The notes beneath the pieces were generated by a model. That model searched no databases and was not told where the DNA came from. It was given only the letters and a program-made list of their open reading frames with translations. The position numbers and the translations under genes are program-made. Source: Mycobacterium ahvazicum (lineage in GTDB: Bacteria > Actinomycetota > Actinomycetes > Mycobacteriales > Mycobacteriaceae). From it: DNA of 64,000 bases. Below, piece after piece: positions 50,463 through 57,811 of this stretch. The DNA lies in assembly GCF_900176255.2 (NCBI RefSeq), contig NZ_FXEG02000002.1:1984001-2048000 (forward strand), written 5' to 3'. Every line of letters starts with the position of its first letter. Positions within the stretch are counted from its first letter, which is position 1.

Positions 50463-50858
50463 TCACCGCTCCGCTGCGCGTCGCATGACGGCCTCGGCCG
50501 GGTATGCCCACCGTCCGCCGACGCGGTAACCGGAGAGCACACCACGCCTGCGGAGGTCCCGTACGTTGCCCGGTGTGCAGCCCAGGATGCGGGCTGCGGC
50601 GGCGGTGTCGATGAGCGCATAGCCAGTATCATCGCCCGAATTCGGTTGCACCCGTGGATTTCTGACGTTTCCACTGACGTTTGGCCGTGAAACGTCAGTG
50701 GAAACAACAGTTTTGGCGATTCGATCGGTCACGGCGGCCAATCTTGGAGTCGGACGCGACCCCTGCTTTCCGAGCAGATCGGTCAACAGTTGCAGCGCGC
50801 GCAGCACGTAATCCGCGTCGTCGGGCGTGATTAAGGTTCCGGCTACGCGTTCGATCAT
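50463..50858 (-). CDS. island protein with MerR/excisionase-like HTH at C-terminus
   Basis: 131 residues from the ATG at 50858: MIERVAGTLITPDDADYVLRALQLLTDLLGKQ, a linker, then ALIDTAAAARILGCTPGNVRDLRRRGVLSGYRVGGRWAYPAEAVMRRAAER. The last 50 residues are a clear winged-helix DNA-binding module of the MerR/AlpA type. The longer open frame to 51065 is rejected because the ATG overlaps the preceding stop (ATGA). A role as regulator or small-terminase-like DNA recogniser is possible. Confidence 0.75.
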   Translation of the reverse strand: MIERVAGTLITPDDADYVLRALQLLTDLLGKQGSRPTPRLAAVTDRIAKTVVSTDVSRPNVSGNVRNPRVQPNSGDDTGYALIDTAAAARILGCTPGNVRDLRRRGVLSGYRVGGRWAYPAEAVMRRAAER

Positions 50859-51097
50859 GTCAGCGCCTGCAGCTTCCGCCATACCCGGTTGGATTCCTCG
50901 CGCAGGACCACAACCGGCCGGTGACCGAACTGATGCAGCAACAGCGCGGTCTCGTCGGCAACGTCGCCGGGACTGAGGCCTTCGATCCGCATCGCCGCGT
51001 GCAGACTCCGGACCGCGGCCTGGTCGCCCTTCTCGTGTGCGATCAGAAGCTGCGTCGAACGCCACCGCAAATTCAGCAGATCGGCGACGCCCCTCAT
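50855..51097 (-). CDS. 80-residue island protein, unknown
   Basis: MRGVADLLNLRWRSTQLLIAHEKGDQAAVRSLHAAMRIEGLSPGDVADETALLLHQFGHRPVVVLREESNRVWRKLQALT. It overlaps both neighbours by 4 bp, the tight packing of a phage operon. Mostly helical; no family recognised. Confidence 0.7.
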   Translation of the reverse strand: MRGVADLLNLRWRSTQLLIAHEKGDQAAVRSLHAAMRIEGLSPGDVADETALLLHQFGHRPVVVLREESNRVWRKLQALT

Positions 51098-51279
51098 GGC
51101 TGGATCACCCGGCAGAACGCGCAGAGAGGGCTCCCGGACTCGGGCAAATCACGCACACAATTCGCGCAAAGCGGCCTCGGCTCGGGTTCGTCCTCGCCCA
51201 GGTCGCCTGGGTCTTCGCCGATCGTGACTTCCAGATAGGCGAACAGTGAATAGTCGTCCTCAGGCGGCAGGTCGGTCAT
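51094..51279 (-). CDS. small zinc-ribbon-like protein
   Basis: 61 residues: an acidic N-terminus (TDLPPEDDYSLFAYLEVTIGEDPGDLGEDEPE) and CANCVRDLPESGSPLCAFC, two CxxC pairs likely to bind zinc. The ATG at 51279 has GAAAGGA about 6 nt upstream and overlaps the ATPase stop; its own stop overlaps the next ATG. Confidence 0.7.
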   Translation of the reverse strand: MTDLPPEDDYSLFAYLEVTIGEDPGDLGEDEPEPRPLCANCVRDLPESGSPLCAFCRVIQP

Positions 51280-52580
51280 GCGATTTCCTTTCGAGGCTGG
51301 CCCGGATCGGGTAGTCGGCATTCTTGGCAGGCGCCGTATCTGATCGATGCGGCTGCGGTTAGCTCGGCCCCACATGCACAGGACTGTGACGGAGTTGTTG
51401 AAGTGGTTGAGTCGCCGTTCTTTGTTACGTCCGTTACGTCCGTTACGAGCTGGCCGTTTCGCCTGGTCACTCCGGGTTCGGGTGTCGTGACAGTCGGCGC
51501 GGGAGAAGCTTTATCGGTAGTTACGGCGTGATCGGATTCCGCATAGCCCCTGAACAATTGGGGCGTAACGGTCGTAACGGTCGTAACAGCCGTGTACACA
51601 CCAGTTGCCACTTTGGCGATGCGGCCGTTGTCGGCCAGTCGGTTGAGGTACACGCGCGCTTGATCGCTGGGGATGCCAAGCTTCTCGGCCACATCGGCGG
51701 CCGAGGTGTGATTGGCCGGAGCTCTACCTTCGACCACCGCGATGACATCCATCGCCCGCTGCCCCAATCGCTTGCTATCGCGGCGCTTCTGGGCTTCGCT
51801 GGCAGCTTCGGACAGCTCGTTGCCACTGAGCGCCCAAGCTCCCTGTGCGACGGTGAACGCATACTCGCCCTCAGGTGCATCGCGTCCCGTGACCTGCAAT
51901 GTGGCCTCGTCGCTGTTGCGTTGGCGACGCAAGACCAGGATGTAGTCGGCGCTGCCGGCAAGGCCGAGGGTGCCCGAGAGGTCGTCGACGAAGTCATCCG
52001 ACGATGCCTTGCGAGTGTGGTGGACGCCGAGGAGTGCGGAGCCTGGGAACGCATCGACGACGTTCTTCAGCTCGACGCCTGCCTGGTAATCAGCCAGGTA
52101 AGCGTCGTCGGTGCGGCGGCGCTGTTGTCGTGCCCGACCCAACGTGTCGAGAATGATCAAGCCGCCAGTGTGACCAGCGAGCCATTCGCACATCGTTGGA
52201 ATGAGAAGGCCCGGTTGGACTTTGGTCAGGATATGCAACCGATTCGGTGGGAGTTCAGCGCCCCAAACCGCCCGAATGCGTCCTTGGAGTCGCCGCGGTG
52301 AATCTTCTAGCGCAAGTAGCAGAACGTCGCGGGCTTCGACGGGGATCTTGCCGAATGCCCGGCCGCCGGCTGCGACCGCCAACGCGATGTTGAGTGTCCA
52401 CCAGGACTTCCCGAGCTTCGGAGGACCGGCGACGATACCGAAGCCCTCGATGATCACACCGTGCACGAATTGGACGAGCTCAGGGAAAACCTCGTGGTGC
52501 AATTCCGCGGCGGTAATCACCTCGGCCAGTAGGGAATTGTCCGGCTGCGGATCTTCGCTCAGATGACTTTCGGCGCTCAC
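51276..52580 (-). CDS. RepA-like AAA_25 ATPase / replicative helicase-like protein
   Basis: 434 residues from the GTG at 52580, which overlaps the preceding stop. A RecA-like core shows GFGIVAGPPKLGKSWWTLNIALAVAAGG (Walker A GPPKLGKS), LLLALEDSPRRLQGRI, LIILDTLGRARQ (Walker B) and LLGVHHTRKASSDDFVDDLSGTLGLAGSAD, as in RepA/AAA_25 proteins of plasmids and phages. A winged helix (SAADVAEKLGIPSDQARVYLNRLADNGRIAKV) and a Cys cluster (CACG ... CQEC) follow. It probably drives replication of the excised element. Confidence 0.82.
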   Translation of the reverse strand: MSAESHLSEDPQPDNSLLAEVITAAELHHEVFPELVQFVHGVIIEGFGIVAGPPKLGKSWWTLNIALAVAAGGRAFGKIPVEARDVLLLALEDSPRRLQGRIRAVWGAELPPNRLHILTKVQPGLLIPTMCEWLAGHTGGLIILDTLGRARQQRRRTDDAYLADYQAGVELKNVVDAFPGSALLGVHHTRKASSDDFVDDLSGTLGLAGSADYILVLRRQRNSDEATLQVTGRDAPEGEYAFTVAQGAWALSGNELSEAASEAQKRRDSKRLGQRAMDVIAVVEGRAPANHTSAADVAEKLGIPSDQARVYLNRLADNGRIAKVATGVYTAVTTVTTVTPQLFRGYAESDHAVTTDKASPAPTVTTPEPGVTRRNGQLVTDVTDVTKNGDSTTSTTPSQSCACGAELTAAASIRYGACQECRLPDPGQPRKEIA

Positions 52581-52936
52581 GCTGCCCCCGGTCGGGTTGA
52601 GTAGTCGACCGCCAACGCCCTGTGTCCGCGCCGCCAAAGCCCCCGGCAGGTGTCGATGTCGACTATGCCGGGATATCCGAGCGTGGCCAGGTGATTGAGC
52701 GCGGCTGCAGCGCCATCGACCTGCGCGTCGGTGATGTTCCTGCCGCAGCGATGGCGATCGAACTCAGGGTCACGAATACAGCTGCATGCGCCAAGCGGCG
52801 TCGCCCGCAGCTTCGCTGCATAACGTCGCCTATACTCAGGACCGTTGGTTGATGTGGTGTGGTGGCCACGAAAACTGTCGATCAGGCCCCTCGGGGCCTT
52901 TTCTTCGTTTGGTGGTCCGCTTTCCCGGTCGTTCAT
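52577..52936 (-). CDS. island replication-module protein, unknown
   Basis: 119 residues, MNDRESGPPNEEKAPRGLIDSFRG..., with CSCIRDPEFDRHRCG in the centre and a helical C-terminal half (DAQVDGAAAALNHLATLGYPGIVDID). The ATG shares a base with the stop of the excisionase-like gene. Its 5' part is overlapped on the other strand by a promoter-terminator cassette. The position next to the RepA-like ATPase suggests a replication or primase accessory role; the family is not recognised. Confidence 0.6.
   Translation of the reverse strand: MNDRESGPPNEEKAPRGLIDSFRGHHTTSTNGPEYRRRYAAKLRATPLGACSCIRDPEFDRHRCGRNITDAQVDGAAAALNHLATLGYPGIVDIDTCRGLWRRGHRALAVDYSTRPGAA
52843..52905 (+). ncRNA. candidate antisense small RNA with intrinsic terminator
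   Basis: On the plus strand a good -10 box, TATACT (52831-52836), is followed about 50 bp later by AGGCCC-CTCG-GGGCCT and TTTTCTT (52884-52905), a canonical intrinsic terminator, which is rare in mycobacteria. The RNA would be about 60 nt and fully antisense to the 5' part of the gene at 52577-52936. The -35 region is weak. No plus-strand gene needs this terminator. Confidence 0.45.
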
Positions 52937-53172
52937 CAGGCGACACCAACTCCGCGAGGATCGTCGGTGCGCTGCACGGTGTTTGCTTCGAGGTAGGTCC
53001 TGACGTCGGACCACCGATAGACGACCTTCCGGCCGACTTTGACGAATCGTGGGCCAGTGCCTCGGTATCGCATCTGTGCTAACCCCGCCTCGGTCGTACC
53101 GAGCACCGGAGCCACCTGACCGGGAAGCGCGGTGTCGATCTCAACTGGAATGGACGTCGGTGATGCCTTCAT
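52936..53172 (-). CDS. xis: excisionase/AlpA-like HTH protein
   Basis: 78 residues: LGTTEAGLAQMRYRGTGPRFVKVGRKVVYRWSDVRTYLEANTV is the winged-helix pattern of phage excisionases and AlpA regulators, in which recognition helix and wing precede YRWSDV. It is the first gene of the leftward operon, divergent from the repressor-like gene. It would direct excision with the integrase and may regulate the operon. Confidence 0.8.
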   Translation of the reverse strand: MKASPTSIPVEIDTALPGQVAPVLGTTEAGLAQMRYRGTGPRFVKVGRKVVYRWSDVRTYLEANTVQRTDDPRGVGVA

Positions 53173-53266
53173 GCCGCCTGCCGTTTCTCTAGCCTCGGAA
53201 ATTTACGTGTCGTGAGATACGGAATCACATAGGCGCAAGTACTGTCAAGCCACGGGAATATCAGTT
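53173..53266. promoter_or_regulatory. divergent control region of the island
   Basis: 94 bp between the excisionase-like and repressor-like genes, AT-richer than its surroundings. An imperfect dyad GTGA-N9-TCAC lies near 53211-53227 and is a candidate repressor operator. Both leftward and rightward promoters should lie here. Confidence 0.4.
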
Positions 53267-53278
53267 ATGGTCTGTGTC

Positions 53279-54001
53279 ATGCCAAGAGAGTCGCGATCCT
53301 TCGCCGAGGTTGTCGGCCAGAACTGTGAGCGGTTGCGCGCTCAGATCGGCATCACCCAAGACGAGCTGGCGAGGTACGCGCGAGATCTCGGGCTGCGCTG
53401 GAAGGCTTCTGCTGTAGGGGATTTCGAGGCTGGACGCTCGGCGCCGAAGTTTGCAACCGTCGTGACGGTGGCCATCGCTCTGCAGTGGGCATTAGAGGAT
53501 TTGCCGGAAAGTAGGGGCGAGGCTGGGCGCCCGGCTGGTATCAATCTCGCCGACCTCGTCGTCAGCGATGGCTGGGTGATGCTCACCGACACCTTCAAAG
53601 TTTCGGGACGATTCCTAGCGGACGCGTGTCGGGGTCACGTCGCCACTCTTGAGACGCTCGGGGTGCCGATCTCCATGCGGTCGCAAGTGAAGACCCAGGG
53701 AGTGGTCATCGACGCTGTTGCCGACCTATCGCGGCGTGCTGGATTGACCGAACGCAGGCAAGCGAAGCGACTTGGTGTTGAGCCTGGGGTTCTGGCGGCT
53801 CTGTCATTGAGGTTGTGGCAGAAGACTTTTAGTGATGAGCGCGACCGTCGTGCCGGGCCCGATGCGAATCGGCAAAAGCGTGCACAAGTAACGCGCGCGA
53901 TGCAGGCCGAGTTGGACGAGTTGTTGCCGCGGTTCACTCGGCGCGGGGGAGAACTCGCCAAACTCGCCGAGGCGGAGATCTGGGCCCATGGCGACGATTA
54001 G
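53279..54001 (+). CDS. XRE-family immunity-repressor-like protein
   Basis: 240 residues from the second ATG (MPRESRSFAEVVG); an ATG four codons upstream is equally possible. The N-terminal HTH reads NCERLRAQIGITQDELARYARDLGLRWKASAVGDFEAGRSAPKFATVVTVAIAL. The C-terminal part (LSRRAGLTERRQAKRLGVEPGVLAALSLRLW) contains a second helix-rich segment. It overlaps the integrase by 14 bp, so the two are probably expressed together in the integrated state. It likely keeps the leftward operon silent. Confidence 0.78.
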   Translation: MPRESRSFAEVVGQNCERLRAQIGITQDELARYARDLGLRWKASAVGDFEAGRSAPKFATVVTVAIALQWALEDLPESRGEAGRPAGINLADLVVSDGWVMLTDTFKVSGRFLADACRGHVATLETLGVPISMRSQVKTQGVVIDAVADLSRRAGLTERRQAKRLGVEPGVLAALSLRLWQKTFSDERDRRAGPDANRQKRAQVTRAMQAELDELLPRFTRRGGELAKLAEAEIWAHGDD

Positions 54002-55112
54002 CAAGTACCAGACGACAAGCGGCACAACGCTTTACCGCGTACGTTACCGCACACCTGGCCGCGGCCAAACGGACAAACGGGGCTTCAAAACCAAGCGCGA
54101 TGCGGAGGCATTCGCGAACAGCGTCGAGGTAACGAAGGCTCGCGGAGAGTATGTGGCGCCGTCGCTCGGTCGGGTCACGGTGGGAGAGTTGGGTTTAGCG
54201 TGGCTAGCGCGCAAAGAAGGGCACATGAAGCCCAGTGGCTACCGCTCCTATGAAAACGCGTGGCGCGTCCACGTCGAACCGCGTTGGCGTGCAGCCAAAC
54301 TCGCCGACATCCGCCACACGGCGGTCCAAGCGTGGATCGCTGAGCTCGCGAAGAAGTTGAGCGCGTCGCGGGTCATCACGGTCTATTCAGTGCTGGCCGG
54401 CATCCTCGACGACGCAGCGCGCGATCGGCTGATTGCCGCGAACCCTGCTCGTGGAGTCAAATTGCCACGCCGAACCAAGCGGCCAAATGTCTATCTGACA
54501 CCTGACCAACTCCACTGCCTGGCAATCGAATCGGGTCGGTATGGGTCGCTGGTGCTGCTACTGGGGACTGTGGGTCTGCGGTGGGGCGAGGCTGCGGCGT
54601 TGCGCGTGCGCGACGTCGATTTCCTGCGTCGGCGCGTCGTGCTGCACGAGAACGCGGTGGCGGTCGCCGGCCGCACTCACGTTGGCACGCTCAAGACCGG
54701 GCTCAGCCGTACGGTGGCGCTGCCACAGTTCGTCCTCGATGAGTTGGCCGCCACCTGTGGGGGCAAGGAGCGCGAGGACCTGATCTGGCCGGCGGCCGAT
54801 GGCGGTTACCTAGCGCCCCCGACGAGCAAGTCGTGGCTTGCCGGCGCGGTCGCGCGTTGTCAGAAGGTGGACAAGACTTTTCCGAGGATCACTGCCCACG
54901 CGCTTCGTCACACCGCAGCTTCGCTCGCGGTGTCGGCGGGGGCGAACGTGAAGGGGGTTCAGCGGATGCTCGGACATGCGTCGGCCGCCATGACCCTTGA
55001 TGTCTACGCGGATTTGTTCGACGACGACTTCACTGCAGTTGCCGACAAGTTATCTGAAACTGTGGGCAAAATGTGGGCACGAGGGGGTGATGCAGGAATC
55101 CAGCAAACATGA
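53988..55112 (+). CDS. int: tyrosine integrase
   Basis: 374 residues: an N-terminal arm-binding domain (YRVRYRTPGRGQTDKRGFKTKRDAEAF), a core-binding SAM-like domain, and the catalytic domain with Arg in GTVGLRWGEAAALRVRDV, HxxR in ITAHALRHTAASLA, His in RMLGHASAAMT and the nucleophile Tyr in LDVYADLF. It ends 38 bp before the att core in the tRNA. Its last codons contain two of the phased TGTGGGCA repeats, so the coding end doubles as part of the att site. Confidence 0.93.
   Translation: MATISKYQTTSGTTLYRVRYRTPGRGQTDKRGFKTKRDAEAFANSVEVTKARGEYVAPSLGRVTVGELGLAWLARKEGHMKPSGYRSYENAWRVHVEPRWRAAKLADIRHTAVQAWIAELAKKLSASRVITVYSVLAGILDDAARDRLIAANPARGVKLPRRTKRPNVYLTPDQLHCLAIESGRYGSLVLLLGTVGLRWGEAAALRVRDVDFLRRRVVLHENAVAVAGRTHVGTLKTGLSRTVALPQFVLDELAATCGGKEREDLIWPAADGGYLAPPTSKSWLAGAVARCQKVDKTFPRITAHALRHTAASLAVSAGANVKGVQRMLGHASAAMTLDVYADLFDDDFTAVADKLSETVGKMWARGGDAGIQQT
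55061..55079. promoter_or_regulatory. right arm-type repeats, two copies of TGTGGGCA
   Basis: TGTGGGCA at 55061-55068 and 55072-55079, again 11 bp apart, in the integrase 3' coding end and about 71 bp from the core repeat. They match the left arm block in the same orientation. Confidence 0.55.
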
Positions 55113-55150
55113 AAACATAGCCCTACCAGCCACGTTCTGTGTCAAGTTAA

Positions 55151-55175
55151 GGTGCCCTCGGTGAGATTCGAACTC
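55151..55175. repeat. attR: 25-bp core repeat within the intact tRNA-Leu
   Basis: Identical to 42538-42562. It covers the acceptor 3' strand and most of the T-arm of the tRNA gene; the copy here completes a functional tRNA after integration. Confidence 0.92.
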
Positions 55176-55226
55176 ACACTGGACGGGTTTTGAATCCGTT
55201 TCCTCTGCCAGTTGGGATACGAGGGC
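55153..55226 (-). tRNA. tRNA-Leu(CAA)
   Basis: A 74-nt gene: acceptor GCCCTCG pairs with CGAGGGC, T-arm GTGAG-TTCGAAT-CTCAC, and anticodon loop TTCAAAA giving anticodon CAA. The anticodon stem has one A-C mismatch next to the loop and the D-stem is imperfect. The variable loop is short (five nt), unlike the long arm expected for tRNA-Leu, so the isotype is read from the anticodon alone. CCA is not encoded. It hosts the island att site. Confidence 0.85.
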
Positions 55227-55338
55227 TCTACTTGGTGTTTACCTTTTGCGGCCTCCCACCATAGAGGATCGGTGCCGTCATCCGCTCTCACCGCCCCCGA
55301 TGTCGCTGGTTGTCGCGATCCACGAGAGAATGTCTGTC

Positions 55339-55965
55339 ATGACAGGCCCCACGACCGACACCGACGCCGCTGTGCCGCGCCGGGTCCTGATCGCGGAAGA
55401 CGAAGCGCTGATCCGTATGGACTTGGCCGAGATGCTGCGAGAGGAGGGCTACGACATCGTCGGCGAGGCCGGCGACGGCCAGGAAGCCGTCGAGCTGGCC
55501 GAGCTCCATAAGCCCGACCTCGTGATCATGGATGTGAAGATGCCGCGCCGTGACGGCATCGACGCCGCGTCCGAGATAGCCAGCAAACGCATCGCGCCGA
55601 TCGTGGTGCTGACCGCGTTCAGCCAGCGCGACCTCGTCGAACGGGCACGCGATGCCGGGGCGATGGCGTACCTGGTGAAGCCGTTCACGATCAGCGACCT
55701 GATCCCGGCCATCGAGCTGGCCGTCAGTCGCTTCGGCGAGATCACCGAGCTGGAACGCGAAGTCGCGACGCTGTCGGATCGGCTGGAGACACGCAAGGTC
55801 GTCGAGCGCGCCAAGGGCCTGCTGCAGTCCAAGCAGGGGATGACCGAGCCCGAGGCGTTCAAGTGGATTCAGCGGGCCGCCATGGATCGGCGGACCACGA
55901 TGAAGCGGGTGGCCGAGGTCGTGCTGGAAACCCTCGGCGGCGAGTCCGACGAGGCCCTGGGCTAG
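55339..55965 (+). CDS. pdtaR: ANTAR response regulator PdtaR (Rv1626-like)
   Basis: 208 residues: a receiver domain with acidic pocket (LIAEDEALIRMD), phosphoacceptor D65 (DLVIMDVKMPRRDGID) and Lys in YLVKPF, then an ANTAR RNA-binding domain (VVERAKGLLQSKQGMTEPEAFKWIQRAAMDRRTTMKRVAEVVLE). ANTAR proteins act as antiterminators on paired hairpins; its sensor kinase is PdtaS, not in this window. The ATG at 55339 gives MTGPTTDTDA as in Rv1626. Confidence 0.96.
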   Translation: MTGPTTDTDAAVPRRVLIAEDEALIRMDLAEMLREEGYDIVGEAGDGQEAVELAELHKPDLVIMDVKMPRRDGIDAASEIASKRIAPIVVLTAFSQRDLVERARDAGAMAYLVKPFTISDLIPAIELAVSRFGEITELEREVATLSDRLETRKVVERAKGLLQSKQGMTEPEAFKWIQRAAMDRRTTMKRVAEVVLETLGGESDEALG

Positions 55966-55989
55966 CCGCTCGAGGCCCCTTCGCCCCAT

Positions 55990-56045
55990 CGAGTGTGCGG
56001 TGGCGGTGCCGAGTGTGAACTAGGGGCGGCCTGAGTGCACACTCG
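55990..56045. terminator. GAGTGTGCA-type inverted repeat between convergent genes
   Basis: Arms CGAGTGTGC (55990-55998) and GCACACTCG (56037-56045), with a further GAGTGTG in the loop (56011-56017). They lie between pdtaR and the convergent thiolase gene. It shares its arm sequence with the palindrome at 11.3 kb and may be a dispersed terminator-like repeat. Confidence 0.5.
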
Positions 56046-56061
56046 ACGGGACGAGAAGCAG

Positions 56062-57264
56062 CTAACGGGCCACGATCACCGATGAACCGTGGCCGAACAG
56101 GCCCTGATTCGCGGTGACGCCGACCGTGGCGTTCTCCACCTGCCGGCCGGTGGCCTGGCCACGCAGCTGCCAGGTCAGCTCGCAGACCTGGGCGATCGCC
56201 TGAGCCGGGATGGCCTCACCGAAACAGGCCAGCCCGCCGGACGGGTTGACCGGCACCCGACCGCCGATGGCGGTGGCGCCACTGCGCAGCAGCTGCTCGG
56301 CCTCACCCTTGGGGCACAGCCCCAGGTGCTCGTACCAGTCGAGTTCCAGCGCGGTGGACAGGTCGTAGACCTCGGCCAGGCTCACGTCCTCGGGCCCGAT
56401 GCCCGCTTCGGCGTAGGCCGCGTCGAGAATCTGATCCTTGAACACCCGCTCGGGTCCGGGCACCACGGCGGTGGAATCCGTTGCGATGTCCGGCAATTCG
56501 GGCAGATGCTGCGGGTACTGCGGTGTCACCGTGCTGACCGCGCGCACCGAGGGAACACCGTCGAGCGAGCCGAGGTGCTTGCGCGCGAAGTCCGCGCTCG
56601 CCACGATCAGCGCGGCGGCACCGTCGGAGGTGGCGCAGATGTCGAGCTGACGGAGCGGGTCGGAGACCACCGGACTGGCCAGCACGTCCTCGACCGAAGA
56701 TTCCTTGCGGTAGCGGGCATTCGGGTTTTGCAGGCCGTGCTGCGAGTTCTTGACCTTCACCTGGGCGAAGTCCTCAGACGTCGCCCCGTACAGGTCCATC
56801 CGCCGGCGCGCGAGCAGCGCGAAGTACACCGGGTTCATCGCACCGATCAGGTGGAACCGCTGCCAGTCGGGGTCGTTCTTGCGTTCGCCGCCGACCGGCG
56901 CGAACGCCCCCTTCGGCGTGGTGTCGGCGCCGATCACCAGCGCGACGTCGCAGAACCCGGCCAGGATGTGGGCCCGTGCGCTCTGCAGCGCCTGCGAACC
57001 GCTGGCGCAGGCGGCATAGCTCGAGCTGACCGGCACGCCGTTCCAGCCGAGCTTCTGCGCGAATGTCGACCCGGCGATGAAGCCCGGGTAACCGTTGCGG
57101 ATGGTGTCGGCGCCGGCGACCAGCTGGATCTGCCGCCAGTCCAGCCCCGCTTCGGCCAGCGCGGCGCGCGCGGCGACGACGCCGTACTCGGTGAAGTCGC
57201 GACCCCATTTGCCCCAGGGGTGCATCCCCGCGCCGAGGATGTACAGCGGTTCGGGCGTACTCAT
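56062..57264 (-). CDS. thiolase-fold lipid-transfer-type protein (Rv1627c-like)
   Basis: 400 residues of the SCP-x thiolase family: GAGMHPWGKWGRDFTEYGVVAARAALAEAGLDWRQIQ, the cysteine region VSSSYAACASGSQALQSARAHI, DICATSDGAAALIVAS, and the C-terminal GVTANQGLFGHGSSVIV. Such proteins act in CoA-ester or sterol side-chain chemistry together with a DUF35 partner, which is encoded immediately upstream with a 4-bp overlap. Substrate not determined. Confidence 0.9.
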   Translation of the reverse strand: MSTPEPLYILGAGMHPWGKWGRDFTEYGVVAARAALAEAGLDWRQIQLVAGADTIRNGYPGFIAGSTFAQKLGWNGVPVSSSYAACASGSQALQSARAHILAGFCDVALVIGADTTPKGAFAPVGGERKNDPDWQRFHLIGAMNPVYFALLARRRMDLYGATSEDFAQVKVKNSQHGLQNPNARYRKESSVEDVLASPVVSDPLRQLDICATSDGAAALIVASADFARKHLGSLDGVPSVRAVSTVTPQYPQHLPELPDIATDSTAVVPGPERVFKDQILDAAYAEAGIGPEDVSLAEVYDLSTALELDWYEHLGLCPKGEAEQLLRSGATAIGGRVPVNPSGGLACFGEAIPAQAIAQVCELTWQLRGQATGRQVENATVGVTANQGLFGHGSSVIVAR

Positions 57265-57716
57265 GAGGCCACCTTCCAGGCGTGCACGATGCGCTCGACA
57301 CCGTCGTCGTCGGTGAACAGCGGCATGGTCGTCAGTTCCATCTGCATGCCGACCTTCAGGTCGGCGGCCAGCGTGCCCTCGACCACCTTGCCCAGCACGA
57401 TGATTCCCTCGTCGGCCAGCTCCACCGCGGCGATCGCGAACGGCTCGAAGGGGTCCGCGGCGGGGTACGGCGCGGGCGGCGGATACCGGTTTTCGGTGTA
57501 GCTCCACAGCGTTCCGCGGGTCGACAACGCGACGGGCTCCAGCGTGTCGCTGGCGCAGGCCGGGTTGGGGCAGTTGTTCTCCCGCGGCGGGAAGACATAC
57601 GTTCCGCATGCTGGGCACTTGCTGCCGATCAGATGGGGATGGGCGGCCCCGTCGGGAGTCGAGTCGGTGGCGAACCACCCGTCGATCGCGGGTTGTGTAC
57701 TGGTGACCTCTGGCAC
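57261..57716 (-). CDS. DUF35 OB-fold/zinc-ribbon acyl-CoA-associated protein (Rv1628c-like)
   Basis: 151 residues with the rubredoxin-like zinc ribbon KCPACGTYVFPPRENNCPNPAC and an OB fold (TRGTLWSYTENRYPP ... FAIAAVELADEGIIVLGKVVEG). DUF35 proteins bind thiolase-like partners, as the coupled gene here. The start is GTG with TAGTCT 6 nt upstream, a leaderless-type promoter. Divergent from polA. Confidence 0.9.
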   Translation of the reverse strand: MPEVTSTQPAIDGWFATDSTPDGAAHPHLIGSKCPACGTYVFPPRENNCPNPACASDTLEPVALSTRGTLWSYTENRYPPPAPYPAADPFEPFAIAAVELADEGIIVLGKVVEGTLAADLKVGMQMELTTMPLFTDDDGVERIVHAWKVAS

Positions 57717-57798
57717 TCGGCCAGACTACCCAGCTCAAACACAAAACTGAAACGTGTTGCAGTTCTGCGGGGGCGGGTGACTCGTCACAGCGGATGCC

Positions 57799-57804
57799 TA
57801 GAGT
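57799..57804 (+). promoter_or_regulatory. -10 element of polA, leaderless start
   Basis: TAGAGT lies 7 nt before the GTG at 57812 and overlaps the alternative ATG-initiated frame at 57794. This favours the GTG as first codon of a leaderless mRNA. Confidence 0.55.
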
Positions 57805-57811
57805 GAGAGCC

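Larger units (their letters stand above)
42538..55175. mobile_element. 12.6-kb integrated phage-satellite-like island in tRNA-Leu
   Basis: Bounded by a 25-bp direct repeat identical to the 3' end of the tRNA-Leu gene. It carries a tyrosine integrase next to the intact tRNA, divergent excisionase- and repressor-like genes, a leftward ten-gene replication/head operon, and cargo with TIR, ATPase and PIN genes. No portal, terminase, tail, holin or endolysin is recognisable. M. tuberculosis has Rv1625c and Rv1626 adjacent with no such element. Size and content resemble phiRv1/phiRv2 and capsid-encoding satellites. The cargo has clearly lower GC than the host core. Confidence 0.9.

Noticed and set aside
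49654..50511. Unbroken 285-aa reading of the phage protease frame
   Set aside because: After residue 137 it becomes Arg/His-rich sequence that runs antisense-like through the decoration gene; the +1 frame gives a coherent protease end.
55153..55226. Reading the tRNA anticodon as UCA (selenocysteine or suppressor tRNA)
   Set aside because: That register leaves the anticodon stem unpaired; the register giving CAA pairs four of five positions and has U33 in place.
57794..57811. ATG at 57794 as polA start
   Set aside because: It lies within the likely -10 box TAGAGT; the GTG at 57812 is 7 nt downstream and gives the usual length.
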